From contig JAYXKI010000006.1 of the NCBI GenBank assembly GCA_037892935.1, positions 1,922,001 to 1,986,000 on the forward strand: DNA of 64,000 nucleotides. Direction: 5' to 3'. A program made the position numbers and the translations under genes. The first letter of the stretch is position 1; each line of letters starts with the position of its first letter. Source of the stretch: Phlebopus portentosus (lineage: Eukaryota; Basidiomycota; Agaricomycetes; Boletales; Boletinellaceae). The notes below the pieces were generated by a model. It was not told where the DNA came from, searched no databases, and worked only from the letters and a program-made list of their open reading frames with translations. This document shows, one piece after another, positions 1 to 10,817 of this stretch.

Positions 1-8
1 TGTTCGCA

Positions 9-1146
9 TTAACGAAGCCTGCTTCGCATGCGAGGCGAATAGCCGTGGTGGCGTGGAACATGAATCGTGAGCGTGCCGTCGGCGGAGAACTGAGCACGCG
101 TCTGCAACACGTTCGCGTCGCGCGAAGAGAACGCGACAAGCCATTCATGATGACCTGATAAACCGGGAGAAGGAGCGGAGTCACATAAAGTTGGGTAAAA
201 TGCCGGCAAGTCAGATTTTATATCGTCATAATGTGTCAAAAATGCGGAATGGAACAGTAGATAAAGGGGTAAACGCACAGTTGGACTCCGCATGCCAAAG
301 ATCCGCTACGACGGCAAGTTTGTCTTCCCTATGCACACATATAGTGACCATCTCCGGCGCAAATCCCGGTAGATGTACACTCAGAACATGTTCGTCCTCG
401 GTCGAGCGGGTGAGGCGCAACATGGGTCGACTTTCTGGCGCGGGCGAGCGTCGATGTGGTTCGAGCACAGCAGCAATCGCGGCAACCTGTGACGAATGCA
501 GCGGAGCCGAGCCATTCAAAGGGCCGAGCATGGATGAGTATGAGATCTTTGGGGATAAGGCGGGCTTAGCCGTGGGTGCGTATATTTCAGGTTGAAAAGG
601 GACCATCTTGGGCTGTGAGACGGGAGAGCGGAATGAAAGCTGAGGTGCCTTCGGCATGTCCTGCTCGACTTCACAATGAGGTGGCGAAGGCAGTTTAAAG
701 GAAATGTCGCTAAAACCAACTCTATCCTGTGTGGATTGCTTGTATGGAGTCGTTGAAAAGGGCTTGCCAAATAGTACTCCTTGTAGTGGTGCGAGTCTGC
801 TAGAATGCAGGTTGTGGCAGTGGCTTCCTGTGACCGCCATTATGAACATGAGGTTCAATTGAGCCACGCGGGGCAATGAGTAACACTTACCATGAGCTTC
901 TCTGTGGCCGGGGGGATCACCTTTACGTCTCATGAAAGGAGCCGAGGAAACTCTTCCACGCTTGGAGATACCAGGCTCCCTATCCGGTGTAATGGCCGCG
1001 GAAAGTGCAGGACATGAAAGAAGGCCACCAATATTTGATATGGCGAAGGATGCGCTAGTCCTCCGTGTCCTGGAACCACTACCACTAGATTTTGGGGAAA
1101 TGAGACGAGAAAGAGACGCGACCCTATTTAGCTGCAGTACAGACAT
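9..1146 (-). CDS. Hsp20/alpha-crystallin-like domain protein
   Basis: Three exons are proposed from splice signals: 1146-891, 827-279 and 154-9, giving 316 aa. The introns are 63 bp (GTAAGT...CACAG) and 124 bp (GTGCGT...ATCAG), and phase is kept across both. The N-terminal two thirds is low-complexity and rich in Ser, Pro and Arg. The C-terminal ~90 residues read as a small-heat-shock-protein fold: a strand set with LSVHLPGFAPEMVTI, then RDANVLQTRAQFSADGTLTIHVPR, the characteristic hydrophobic strand pair that closes the alpha-crystallin domain. Members of the family are holdase chaperones; here the long disordered N-terminus and missing canonical IXI tail make a chaperone role an inference. 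The open frame also reads through the first intron, so intron 1 is less certain than intron 2. Its start is taken as the first ATG of the frame. Confidence 0.7.
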
Positions 1147-1813
1147 TGGGGAATATTCGCACAGAACCGCATCTCAAATGTGGATAAGAAAACCAGCTCT
1201 GAGAATGGTCAGCCTCGGACCAGAAATAAATAGCCTGGTTCATTGCTCAGGCTCAACTATGATTATCGCAATTACACGCTCAGCGCAGCCTGAAACAACA
1301 CGGAAAAGGCTTTCTTGTGAAGAACCCTCATAGGATACAGCCTCTGAAAAGATGGAGTAGTTCAAGTTCGTGACGGTGGTTTTGATTCGTGACTTGAGCC
1401 AGGCATAGTCCAGAAAAGGCAGCAGTTTAATCTCAGCTGAGAAGACTGATCGACGCCATCACCCACCAAACCTTGAATCCGATCCGCGACCACACATGTA
1501 CACCTACCACCACCACGCGAAAGCATCCGACTCGCAGGCTTGTGCACGCGATGTGTGGAGATGATTGCGTTCAATGGATCTTACTCAGGTTCTGAATGGC
1601 GAGTTCAGAACCGTAGCGTGTCTTTTCTTTATCCGAGGCAGCGCTGCAGTCTGTTATTCTATCACCTTACTAAGCTTCCCAGAGGTCGTCATCATACTAG
1701 AATAAACCTCACATCATCCTGCTTTACACATCCGGCCATATATAAACTGGGTCATTTGGGATGTTTCACATCGCTACCCCTACAAACGCGAGTTATAGAC
1801 GAGTTTATTCCGA
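1147..1813. other. intergenic, divergent promoter region
   Basis: No coding sequence is supported here. It separates the Hsp20-like gene (-) from the dehydrogenase (+), so it should carry both promoters. A TATA-type box lies near its right end and is listed separately. Confidence 0.5.
1739..1746 (+). promoter_or_regulatory. TATA box of the first dehydrogenase gene
   Basis: TATATAAA lies 68-75 bp upstream of the ATG at 1814. The two other intact paralogues have a TATAAAT-type box at nearly the same distance (59-72 bp), and the decayed copy at 4330 keeps a mutated version of the same stretch (CAGATAAACTGAGTC against TATATAAACTGGGTC). Confidence 0.55.
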
Positions 1814-3088
1814 ATGGCCGAACAGAAGGCCCTTTTTCTCGAGGCGCCAGTAGGCGATTTCCGTGTCCGTTCCAAAGAGATTCAAAAGCCTAGTCCTGGA
1901 GAGCTTCTGGTAAAGATCCACGCAACGGCGCTGAACCCCGTTGACTGGAAGATACGCGACTTAAACTTTTTCGTCAAAGACTACCCTGCAGTCCTTGGTT
2001 CGGATGCCGCTGGCACCGTAGAGGAAATTGGAGAAAATGTCCAGGGATTTGTGAAAGGCGACAGAATGTAAGCCTCGTTCGTCGGTTTTTTACACGTACA
2101 TACTAAGCTTGTCTTACTATGCAGTGTACACCAAGGGTGGTTCTCAAATGACAAAGCTACCTTCCAGCAGTTCGCCATCGTCCCAGCTGAAATTACGGCG
2201 AAGGTACTCCATCTGCATCGATTACGTGATATTCTTCTGGGTTTGATATTTCATTGCAGCTTCCTTCCAACGTCTCGTTTGATGAAGCTGCCTCAGTCCC
2301 GTTGGGCCTTGCTACTGCGGCAGCTGGTCTGTATGGAGATCGACCAGCGAGTGTCACGAAGTATAAACCCGCATGGGAAGAGGGCGGTGAAGGCCTATAC
2401 CGTGGAAAGCCGATAGTGGTCTTCGGAGGATCGACGTCAGTCGGACAGTACGGTGAGTGCTTTCACATACTCATCCTAATAAAAGAACAAAGCATCGACA
2501 ATCGATATTCTGAAGTTATCCAGCTCGCTAAGCTTTCTGGGTTCTCGCCCATTATTGCGACTGCCTCTCTTCACAATACTGATCTCCTGAAGTCGCTTGG
2601 CGCCACGCACGTTATCGATCGTAGCGCAGACGTTCTTACTGAGGCGAAGAAGATTCTTGGTGATACTCCGGTCGAATTAATTTACGACGCAGTTTCAGAA
2701 GAAGTTACGCAGAACCAGGCGTGGGATCTACTCGCGTCAGGTGGGACTCTCATAATCATTCTCCCAGCGAAGGTCGACAAGGAAAGATACAAGGACAAGA
2801 CGTTGCCAGATACCGTTGTCGGAAACGTCCACGTCCCTCAGACCCGTCAGCTGGGTATTAGTTTGTACAGTAAGCTGTCAGGCTTGCTCGAGAGCGGCGC
2901 TATCAAAGTGAGGATAGCCCTCTTATATGGGTCCTATATGTAATGCTGATGTTAAATTAAATTAACAGCCAAACCGCGTCGAAGTGCTTTCGAACGGCTT
3001 GACGGGTATTCCAGATGGACTGGACCGTTTGAGAAAGAACAAAGTCAGCGGGAAAAAGCTGGTCGCACGCCCATGGGAGACCGCCTAA
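1814..3088 (+). CDS. CipB/ToxD-like medium-chain dehydrogenase/reductase, copy 1
   Basis: Five exons: 1814-2067, 2125-2203, 2260-2452, 2516-2907 and 2969-3088, giving 345 aa with all phases consistent. It reads as a zinc-less medium-chain dehydrogenase/reductase. An N-terminal GroES-like domain (VKIHATALNPVDWKIRD, then LGSDAAGTVEEIG) is followed by a Rossmann fold whose nucleotide loop is VFGGSTSVGQY (about residues 165-175), then LGATHVIDR and a C-terminal KKLVARPWE. The Cys/His residues of zinc-dependent alcohol dehydrogenases are absent. Family members are NAD(P)H-dependent oxidoreductases, often enoyl or quinone reductases; the substrate here cannot be read. Paralogues with the same five-exon structure lie at 6709-8032 and 24364-25654, and two broken ones directly downstream. 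Confidence 0.9.
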
Positions 3089-3555
3089 TTATGGATGGTA
3101 TTCATGTCTGGAAGCTTCGCGGCCACTGCATTGATGTTCCATTCAGTAAAGTCTTGCGTTGTACATTAGTGAGAGAAGAATTCAATCGCATGTTGTCCTG
3201 TGCTTCAGCGATCGTACGGTGCACAACCGATGAAATGAGATCACAGAGAGTCGCATCGGTTTCGCAAGCAACTGCCAGATGGAAGAGTCAGCTGCCATTC
3301 TCGCGGTCTATGTCTTCCTTCACAACTTATTACCCATGGATGCGAACAAGGGCTGATATTTGCTGTAAATACATGCAAAACCGGAATTTCTTTGCACTCG
3401 GATTCACTTGATGTGGGAATCGATGAAGTCAGGGATAGTTCTAAGCACTGATCGAACGATCTTCCGATTCGTATGCTGCCTGACGCCCCGACCCTTACGA
3501 GTGCTTCATTGAAACGACGTATTTGAATGTTCCTGATTCAAAACCTTAAATTATA
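3089..3555. other. intergenic between copy 1 and first broken copy
   Basis: No gene seen. A stretch near 3540-3575 precedes the first decayed dehydrogenase copy and may be its eroded promoter. Confidence 0.4.
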
Positions 3556-4020
3556 TTGCCTGGGTCCTTTTGCTATCACCGTAAGCCTAGTACTGTCTTA
3601 CGGAAGGTGTTCTTTCTTCTTGAAACACCAGTTGGGGAACTTCGCAGAGCTTCCAAAAGTCTGGTTCGGGAGAGCTTCTGGTTAGGATGTAAGAGACGGC
3701 TTTTAACCCTATTAAACGGAGAAGGGGTACAGGATTTCGTGAAAGGGGACAGGGTGCACATGTAAGAATCGTAGATTTCATGTTTCATCTCATGCGAATA
3801 GCGTCGTCCTACAGGCTTCATGAAGGATGAGTCTCGAATGATACTATGACGTTTCAGAAATGCAGGCTTGCACCCGCCGAGATCACTGCGAAGGTATGCC
3901 ACTCGACTCATTCCATGGCATTTCGGTATTTCTCCTATCAGCTTCCCCCAATATCTCATTTGATGAATCACCTTCAGTGTCATTGGATCACACCAAGAAG
4001 GCAGAGACTCTCATCTGTCA
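3556..4020 (+). pseudogene. Decayed dehydrogenase copy A
   Basis: This is a fragmentary copy of the neighbouring dehydrogenase in the original exon order. The exon 1 start (FFLLETPVGELR) corresponds to LFLEAPVGDFR of copy 1. The middle of exon 1 is deleted, and the text resumes at GEGVQDFVKGDRVH followed by a former donor. Exon 2 survives as LHEG-stop-VSND...LAPAEITAK with its donor GTATGC at about 3894. Exon 3 survives only as LPPNISFDESPSVSLDH before similarity ends near 4000. Stops, a deletion and loss of exons 4-5 make it non-functional. Confidence 0.8.
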
Positions 4021-4329
4021 AGTACTCGTCGAGGTAGTATTTATTTTGTGTTTTGCAGTAGCCAAAAGTGGCAAAATATCACGTGCCTCAAGACTATGGA
4101 ACACAAACACTGAATTAATTACAGTAATAGGTGTATTTATTAGGTTTGACGTACATGCATGTCTTGTCTTGCCAATGTTTCTGTCCAGGCGGGACCTGGT
4201 CTGCCCCCAATCGCAGTCGGCACGCTACAGTATCTGACCGAGAATGTTCCTCACACATCCAAGTCTCAGATAAACTGAGTCGTTCGTTGCTATTTCTCAC
4301 TTCTTTAACCTCTGTCGAATTTGTTCCGA

Positions 4330-4760
4330 GTGGCTGAACAGAAGACGCTCCTTCTTGAATACCATTTGGAGACTTTGCGTTGCTCTCCAGCAGATGCAAA
4401 AAATCCTTGGCAAGGCGTATGATATAGCTCGCAACCTATTGACCGGTACATCCGTCATTAGCATGTTTCATTGACAAGGGTTACCATCCCATTATTTGTT
4501 GGTGTTTCGGATTTCGTGAAGGAGGACAAGACGTAAGAATCGCCGAGTTCATAATTAATGATTCATGAAGGATGGGTCTCGGATGATAAAGTGGCTTGTA
4601 AATAATACATGATCTTACCAGCTGAGATCATTGCCGGGGTATGCCTCTCAGCTCATTCCATGGCATTCCCTATCTCAACACTCCCTTAAGTATCTCGTTT
4701 GACTAATTGGCTTCAGTACCATTGGATCTCGCTATGGAGACAGAAACTCGCATAGCTAGA
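4330..4760 (+). pseudogene. Decayed dehydrogenase copy B
   Basis: This is a second broken copy. The start codon is GTG in place of ATG (GTG GCT GAA CAG at 4330, matching MAEQ of copy 1). The exon 1 middle is scrambled, and its end GVSDFVKEDK is recognisable before a donor at about 4531. Exon 2 remains as HEGWVSDDK...ILPAEIIAG with an in-frame stop, and exon 3 as SISFD-stop-LASVPLDLA. Exons 4-5 are not seen. Its upstream 70 bp still resemble the copy 1 promoter, with the TATA box mutated. Confidence 0.78.
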
Positions 4761-4858
4761 AGGTCATGAAGGCCTGCATTCTGGGAAATCGTCAGCTTAT
4801 GAAACTTTCCGCATCCTCGCCTAATGCAGCCCATCATATCAACTGCCTCTTGCTATAA

Positions 4859-6300
4859 TCAGGATTTTCTCGAGTGAGGCAGCCGCGGGGTTTCAGTAGC
4901 CATCTGGGGCTGGGTTGTTCCCAATAGATCCCACATAAAGTTTAACATCGAAACCATCTGGTTCATCATTCGCGATTTCTTCAAAGGCCCGCTGGAAGAA
5001 CTTCGGTCACCGCATTTTCGGCTTCCGAAAGTCTTGCCTGCTCCGCTCTTTTGCAGAGAAATATCTGACGATCCGCTCGACCGCACAGGGAATGGATAAC
5101 AGCCTTTTGCATTCATAATCTCCTCAACCTCGCTTACACTTTGCTTTGACAGGATACTGGATACCTCGCGACATGCTTCGGCTCGAACAATATCAGTTCC
5201 CTCCAAATCCTTGGATACGAGAAGATCGGGCTCTCGGTAAACGATGGAGAAGAACGCATCTCGACTAACGTCTGGGTCAAAAATGAAAGCTCTGGAGTCT
5301 TCTTCCTTCAGAAGCTTATGTGCACACTGTAACCTCCATAACCATTCTGTCGGCTCCGCTTCGACGTTGTATTGCAGCATTCCCAGAAGTGTTCGAATAA
5401 ATTTCCCTTTGACTTGAACGTCGCCTTGCGGCGATGTATCTTCGTCCATCGATTCTCCATCATTGATCTCAACAGATTGCTCGTTGCCCAACGCCGCTCT
5501 ACCGGATTCGGCGGCCCTTCGACCCAGTTCATCGATTGAAGTGCTAAAAAAAGCAAAAGAAAGTGTTTCGTAATGCGTGCATAATCATGATCGAGCGTCC
5601 CGTCCGGAGAAGGGATATATATCAGCGAGTGATTGGCCCTTAACCTCGGCCGAAGTATCCTTATCCTCCGCGTTTGGTATTGATGTATTGAGAGCTTTGA
5701 TAAGATCATGCCATTCAAGAGATGGGCAGCTTGACCATGCTTTTCAATAGCAGCTGGCGCGAGGAATAAAGTAGTCGCTACAAACGCAGAAATGATTTCC
5801 GAACGCCAGACTTTTTAGTGCAGGAACTTGATGGATTCTTCTCCCTGAATGAAAAGGTTTTCATCTCAAATAAACAGAGCATTGAAAAATGTCACTTACA
5901 CCAAGTATCGCGTCAGCGACTATCTGATACATGCTCCGATTCTTTTCTGCTGCCACCTCCCCCAATTCGAGATTTACTTGACTGGTCCTGTCAGTCGTCT
6001 GCACTCAGCTTCTGCGCGCTCAGTCTTCCGGTTAAGACGCTTGCGCAATCTCTGAAGTGCAGATGTCTGAATGCCTCCGGAAACTTCTTGACCCCCTTCG
6101 ATAACACCCGTTTCTCTGGTTCAGCCGAACAGTCCCTATCGTCCAACAGATCTGGAGCATTCAGTAGAACAGAAACGGTGGGCATGGTGTGAAATAGACT
6201 CACCAGAGTGCAGCAAACCTTCCTTTCTTTGGATGTCGCCCCCTGTGTCTCCTATGAAACTTGGATGGACGAGGAGGTTTTCATCTTTGGGAGAATCCAT
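4859..6300 (-). CDS. Unrecognised multi-exon protein with basic coiled-coil segment
   Basis: A minus-strand gene whose family I do not recognise. A good start is the ATG at 6300-6298 (exon 6300-6204). It joins in frame through a 52-bp intron (GTGAGT...CTCCAG, 6203-6152) to an acidic block beginning DLLDDRDCSAEPEKR. A possible 54-bp intron then leads to a helical basic block, RLRKRLNRKTERAEAECRRL, and a third block, GEVAAEKNRSMYQIVADAI, ends at a GTAAGT donor near 5895. The last exon starts after TTTTTTTAG at about 5543 (TSIDELGRRAAESGRAALGN) and runs to the stop at 4859, ending in Ser- and Lys-rich sequence. The central exons do not join cleanly: the coiled-coil and third blocks are out of frame by two bases. 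The model is therefore incomplete, or the locus is damaged. Confidence 0.45.
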
Positions 6301-6636
6301 CGCGAATTGGGAACTGCACAGTAAGTGATCTGAAATTGGTCACGCTGACAAACAACCGGTGCACAGCAACAGTAATATGTATCACTTTAAGAAGTGTGAA
6401 ACTAAATCCTAAGACTTGAGAAGAGAATAATCTCCAGTGATGGTTAGTGGCAGTGGTAGTGGCACCGCGCCTCTTATATATCAGGACGTGATCAGTATGA
6501 CTAAACCGGTACAATAGTCACCACCTGTACATTTTCGCTACAGTAAGTAGGTGGGGTCACGTATGTGTCACAGGTGTCCCTATTTCTTACTAAGGTTCGG
6601 CATGACGCATAAATCTGACGTATCATCTGAATACCG
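6301..6636. other. intergenic, divergent promoter region
   Basis: This is the left part of the 408-bp gap between the unrecognised minus-strand gene and dehydrogenase copy 2. No gene seen. Confidence 0.4.
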
Positions 6637-6643
6637 TATAAAT
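6637..6643 (+). promoter_or_regulatory. TATA box of the second dehydrogenase gene
   Basis: TATAAAT lies 66-72 bp before the ATG at 6709, the same position as in copy 1. Confidence 0.55.
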
Positions 6644-6708
6644 GCATCCACTGTCACTTTGGAGGAGAAACCGCAGACTCAGACATCTACCCAACAACTT
6701 CGATCCTG

Positions 6709-8032
6709 ATGGCGGGACAAAAGGCTCTTATTCTTGACAAACCACACGGAGAGTTCAGTGTTGGTACCAGGCCAATTCCAAAGCCCGGGCCCGGAGAACT
6801 CTTGGTTAAAGTCCATGCTACGGCTTTGAACCCTGTTGACTGGGCTGTTCGGGATTATAACATTTTCGTCAGCGTTTATCCTGCCGTCCTTGGTATAGAC
6901 TCTGCTGGCACGGTGGAAGAAATTGGTGAAGGTGTTAAGGGATTCGCAAAGGGTGATAGAGTGTAAGTTAGAACGAATTCACGTTCTATCCCTTTGACTA
7001 ATTTTTTTTTTCTTCTTTTTTTTTTGCGCATCTTCCAGACTCCATGAAGGACATTTCAAGAATGACTATGGCACATTCCAGCAATATACACTCGTTCCAG
7101 CTGAGATTACGGCAAAGGTATGTGTACCGGCCATTTTGTTCTCACGTTATCGTATCGTTCAAGATAAATGGAATTCACCAACGCTTGTTACTTAGATTCC
7201 GTCCAATATCTCGTTCGACGAAGCTGCTTCAGTTTCGCTATGCCTGGTCACCGCGGCTGCAGGTTTGTATGGACATGTGTACTATCCTGAGGGAGCGACA
7301 AAGTACAAGGCTCCGTGGGAGGAAGGAGGTGAAGGTTTGTATCGTGGGAAGTCGATTCTAGTTATCGGCGGATCGACTTCGGTCGGACAGTACGGTAAGG
7401 ATCTTCCATGTCTTCTGCCAGGTTTAGAGGCAAAGCGCTCAGAGAACCACCGTTATAGTCATCCAGCTAGCGAAACTTTCAGGGTTTTCGCCTATCATTG
7501 CAACAGCCTCTTTGCACAATGCGGACTTACTCAAGTCGATCGGCGCAACACACGTCATCGATCGTAAAAGTCCAGACGTTTCCGCAGAGGCTAGAAAAGT
7601 CCTCAATGGCGCGCCGCTTGACGTGCTCTTCGATGCTGCGTCGCGGACGGAGCAGGAATCCTGGGGTTTAGTCGCACCGGGTGGTACGCTCATCGTCATC
7701 TCGCGAAGCGAAATCGACAAGAACTCGGAGAAGTATAAAGATAAGACGGTTATCAACACTGTCTTTGGGAGCGTTCATTTTCCGGATCTTAGGGAGATGG
7801 GTGTGAGTCTGTATAGTAAACTGACGGTTCTACTTGAAAGCGGAGTGATCAAGGTAGGAGTTTTGCGTCGCTTAGGACACTGCATTCCATCTAACTGATG
7901 TTCCGCTCGAAGCCGAACCGCGTCGAGGTTCTTCCGAATGGATTGGCCGGTATTACAGGGGGTCTGGACAGATTGAGGAAGAATCAAGTCAGTGGGACGA
8001 AACTTGTCGCCCGTCCATGGGAGACTCCTTAG
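6709..8032 (+). CDS. CipB/ToxD-like medium-chain dehydrogenase/reductase, copy 2
   Basis: Five exons: 6709-6962, 7039-7117, 7196-7394, 7459-7853 and 7913-8032, giving 348 aa. The splice positions are identical to those of copy 1. The GroES-like domain carries VKVHATALNPVDWAVRD and LGIDSAGTVEEIG. The Rossmann loop is VIGGSTSVGQY, followed by IGATHVIDRK, and the C-terminus is TKLVARPWETP. Compared with copy 1 there is a two-residue insertion in exon 3 (GHVYYPEGATKY) and weaker conservation around the central strands (RTEQESWGLVAPGG). No catalytic zinc ligands are visible, so the enzyme is expected to act through NAD(P)H alone. Substrate unknown. It is separated from its tandem relatives by an unrelated minus-strand gene, and a probable transposon has inserted ~150 bp past its stop. 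Confidence 0.9.
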
Positions 8033-8180
8033 ATATTTGATAACATGTTTGTACGAAATGCTCAAGGAAATTTGATGACGTCTGTTGATATCGCGTGTTC
8101 ATTAGGGCGGTATCTTGTAGAGGCTTGAGTGGTGTATGATTGAGACTTATGTACGCTTCGACTGTGGCGGCTGACCATTA

Positions 8181-9016
8181 GTGGGGGTCGGCAATGGCCA
8201 TGATTTGCGTCTGCGCGTGATTTTCGTCGGAGATCGAATATGTATCTAGATATAGAAACTCGCTTAGAAATATTTTACAGTACTTCACTCTCGACCACAA
8301 TCTTGCATATACCTTCGTCTCACTGTAAATCTGGACCAATATTGGGGAAAATGAGCTTCTTTTGAATCTGTTCTGCATATATGCGCAAGAAAACATTTGG
8401 TGCAATCAATAAGAAAAATGGAACTTAATTGTACAGCATACATCTGAGTTGTGTAGTGAGATGCTGCACAACTCAGAAATTTCACGCCACTTCGAATGTC
8501 ATTGCGACAGTCTCAGTGACTCTTGTAGCTGGCTTAGTGGACATTTATGGGAGTGCTCATCATCTGGTATGCTACTTTTTTTTATGTATAGCGTCCGGGA
8601 GACTTACAAAGTGCTCTCAACTACATTCTTCTTCCAATTATTCTGCTTCCACTGCTTGCACAACACTCAAATTTTTTGCATCATAATGTATGTTCTACAT
8701 GGTAGAATACTAGTCAGCCTCTAGTTTTATTTTCTTGTGCCTCCATCTTTAAGAAAGACTAATCCAATGCAATGAATTGCTGATATCAAAGCAAAATTTA
8801 TGTTTATTTGAGATCTAAGGGCTTACAGATGAAATACAACATCAAAAACATGTATACAATGTATTTTCCTATTCATTTCTGTGCGATGTGGAATAAAATA
8901 ACAAGTCGAAGGAGGGCCATACTTTCACTGTCATTATATTGAAACTCCGCTAGCGGCAGACCTTGGCGGTAGCCGTGGGAATGCATGCAGATCACAAGCC
9001 TATTGCCGACCCCCAC
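8181..9016. mobile_element. Non-autonomous DNA transposon (MITE-like), 836 bp
   Basis: The element is bounded by a perfect 15-bp terminal inverted repeat, GTGGGGGTCGGCAAT at 8181-8195 and its reverse complement at 9002-9016. Weaker similarity continues inward for about 15 more bases. It is flanked by a 5-bp direct repeat CATTA at 8176-8180 and 9017-9021, as expected of a target-site duplication. The interior is AT-rich and has no credible ORF. It contains a hairpin at 8444-8476 with a 10-bp stem (CTGAGTTGTG/CACAACTCAG). Its right end is 64 bp from the start codon of the next gene. The superfamily cannot be assigned from one copy. Confidence 0.72.
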
Positions 9017-9084
9017 CATTAGCTCTAAAGGCATCAAAACAGTGGGCTGGCACATCGTTGTCTGCATCCCGATATTCTCAGATC

Positions 9085-10418
9085 ATGTTGCCTCAGAACT
9101 ACTGTCCACGGACTTTCTCAAGGATCTTGGTGATCTTACTCTCCGTTCTTCAGCTTGTACTTGGAGGATTAGTGACAGAAGGCGGAGCCTGTGTTCTTTC
9201 AAATGACAAGATCGACTCTTCGACGCACAAGTTCGTTTCAGACTGCGATGATCGCGCATTCTGCTCGCCCGTTTTCAATTTATCACCATCTCGGAATTCC
9301 TCCTCATCTCTACCATATGTCAACACCACTTCCAGCACCGTGTCATCAAACAACACAGGCATCTGTACGAGACGACTCTGCAGGAAGGACGAGTTTCCCT
9401 TCGGGTTCGCATCTGGCGAACCATTCATCCCACCTTCCTGCCCTCGCAATTATTTCTGCCCAGATAACGGGTCGGGATGCCAGCCGCTCTTGCCGGTGAA
9501 TGCGCCGTGTGAAATGGATAGGGACTACCAATGCTCCCCGCCTCCGAAGAAGTGGAGTTTGCTGGCGAGCGACTGGAATGTGAATGGGAGTGTTTGTTTG
9601 AGGTCTACATGCATGTGAGTTCAGCGGCTTTTTTGTATCTATAAATTTCTTTCTGTTTACGCAAGATTCTCGACGAGTTAGGTATGCCAACGTAACGATC
9701 GGCTTGCCCTGTATCCTCGACCGCACAAGTTACAGCGGATATAATAATCCAAATAATCTGAACGGTGGTGTTCATACTCGCTACAATGTCACCATCTCGC
9801 GAGATAACTGTCTATCTTCATGGCCGAAACTCTATTGCAGCTCTAAGACTCTTCTTTGTGAGAAGATGAAAGAGTTTGGGGAGGGATGTGAGAGTGATAG
9901 AGAGTGTCTTTCTGTGAGTTCTAATTCCACATTTTGCTCTTCCGTGTGTTATGATATCAATCAAACTCGTTGCTCTATTTGCTTCTTACAAAATAAATGT
10001 GCTCAATGTCGGAACAGCGATACTGCAGCAGCTCCGCGCGCGTCTGCAGCGAGCCGCCTGGTATGCCAGCCAAAGTGAAGCCATGGCAGTACGTATTGAC
10101 GATACTCTCGGTTCTCGGAGGTAAGCGTTTCAAGGTATTTTTTCATATCATTTCCACAATTGACCTTTTTTTTTGCTCCTTTTTGGTAGCCATAATCGCT
10201 ATATGCGTATTCCTCGCCCTGGGGCACAAACGCCAGCGATTAGAGAGGTACTACGAGCTTTTGGAGTATTATCACGAGCAGACCAGGTAAGTCATAGTAG
10301 ACATTGTTCGTTTTTACCGGAATTGCGACTGATCTCTGAAAGTCTTCGAGCGTCGATTATTTCGTTGCATGCGGCTGCTGCTAAGAGACTTGGGGATGAG
10401 AAGTTACATTATCTTTAG
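9085..10418 (+). CDS. Secreted-side cysteine-rich single-pass membrane protein
   Basis: Five exons: 9085-9614, 9682-9913, 10018-10120, 10190-10286 and 10343-10418, giving 345 aa. The start at 9085 opens a signal peptide with hydrophobic core ILVILLSVLQLVLGGLV. The next ~230 residues form a cysteine-rich ectodomain with several N-glycosylation sequons (NSS, NTT, NGS, NVT) and Cys pairs in CXXXXXC-type spacing. A membrane helix follows (VLTILSVLGAIIAICVFLAL, about 270-290). The short basic cytoplasmic tail is KRQRLERYYELLEYYHEQT...LGDEKLHYL. The third intron (GTGAGT...GAACAG, 9914-10017) could also be read through into a different tail, but only splicing recovers the membrane helix in frame. 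I recognise the layout (secreted cysteine-rich domain plus one helix) but not a named family. A receptor or wall-sensor role would be inference. Confidence 0.75.
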
Positions 10419-10817
10419 TTTTCTTTGTCATAGCTGTTTACTTTATAGCATAACCATAACTCTATCTGGCCGAGAGAGGAACATGACTAATTTTAGAGCA
10501 ATATTAGATTGGAGTCTGGACAATAGAGGATAACGTCATAGTTCCGACCCGACTCAGATGAATATTGAAAATATCCGTACTTTAGTTAATCATGTATCAA
10601 TCATCCTACTCACCACATTGATACTGAGTAGTCTATTGTTTGTACATATTTGCATTTGATGCTAAGTATAAGAGTGCCTCGTGTGTGGGGTGTGCCCGGA
10701 CGAGATGAGAGTCCGAGTGTCCGTGTCCGTGGCTCAGCACGAAAATGTAATAGCAGACAGAGCCGGTGGCCTCCTTCTCTCTTTCACCTTCATCTAGCCG
10801 AGCCAAGCTCATCTACA
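10419..10817. other. intergenic
   Basis: No gene seen. The following ORF is open upstream to 10650, so the true start of the next protein could lie earlier than the ATG chosen at 10818. Confidence 0.4.
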
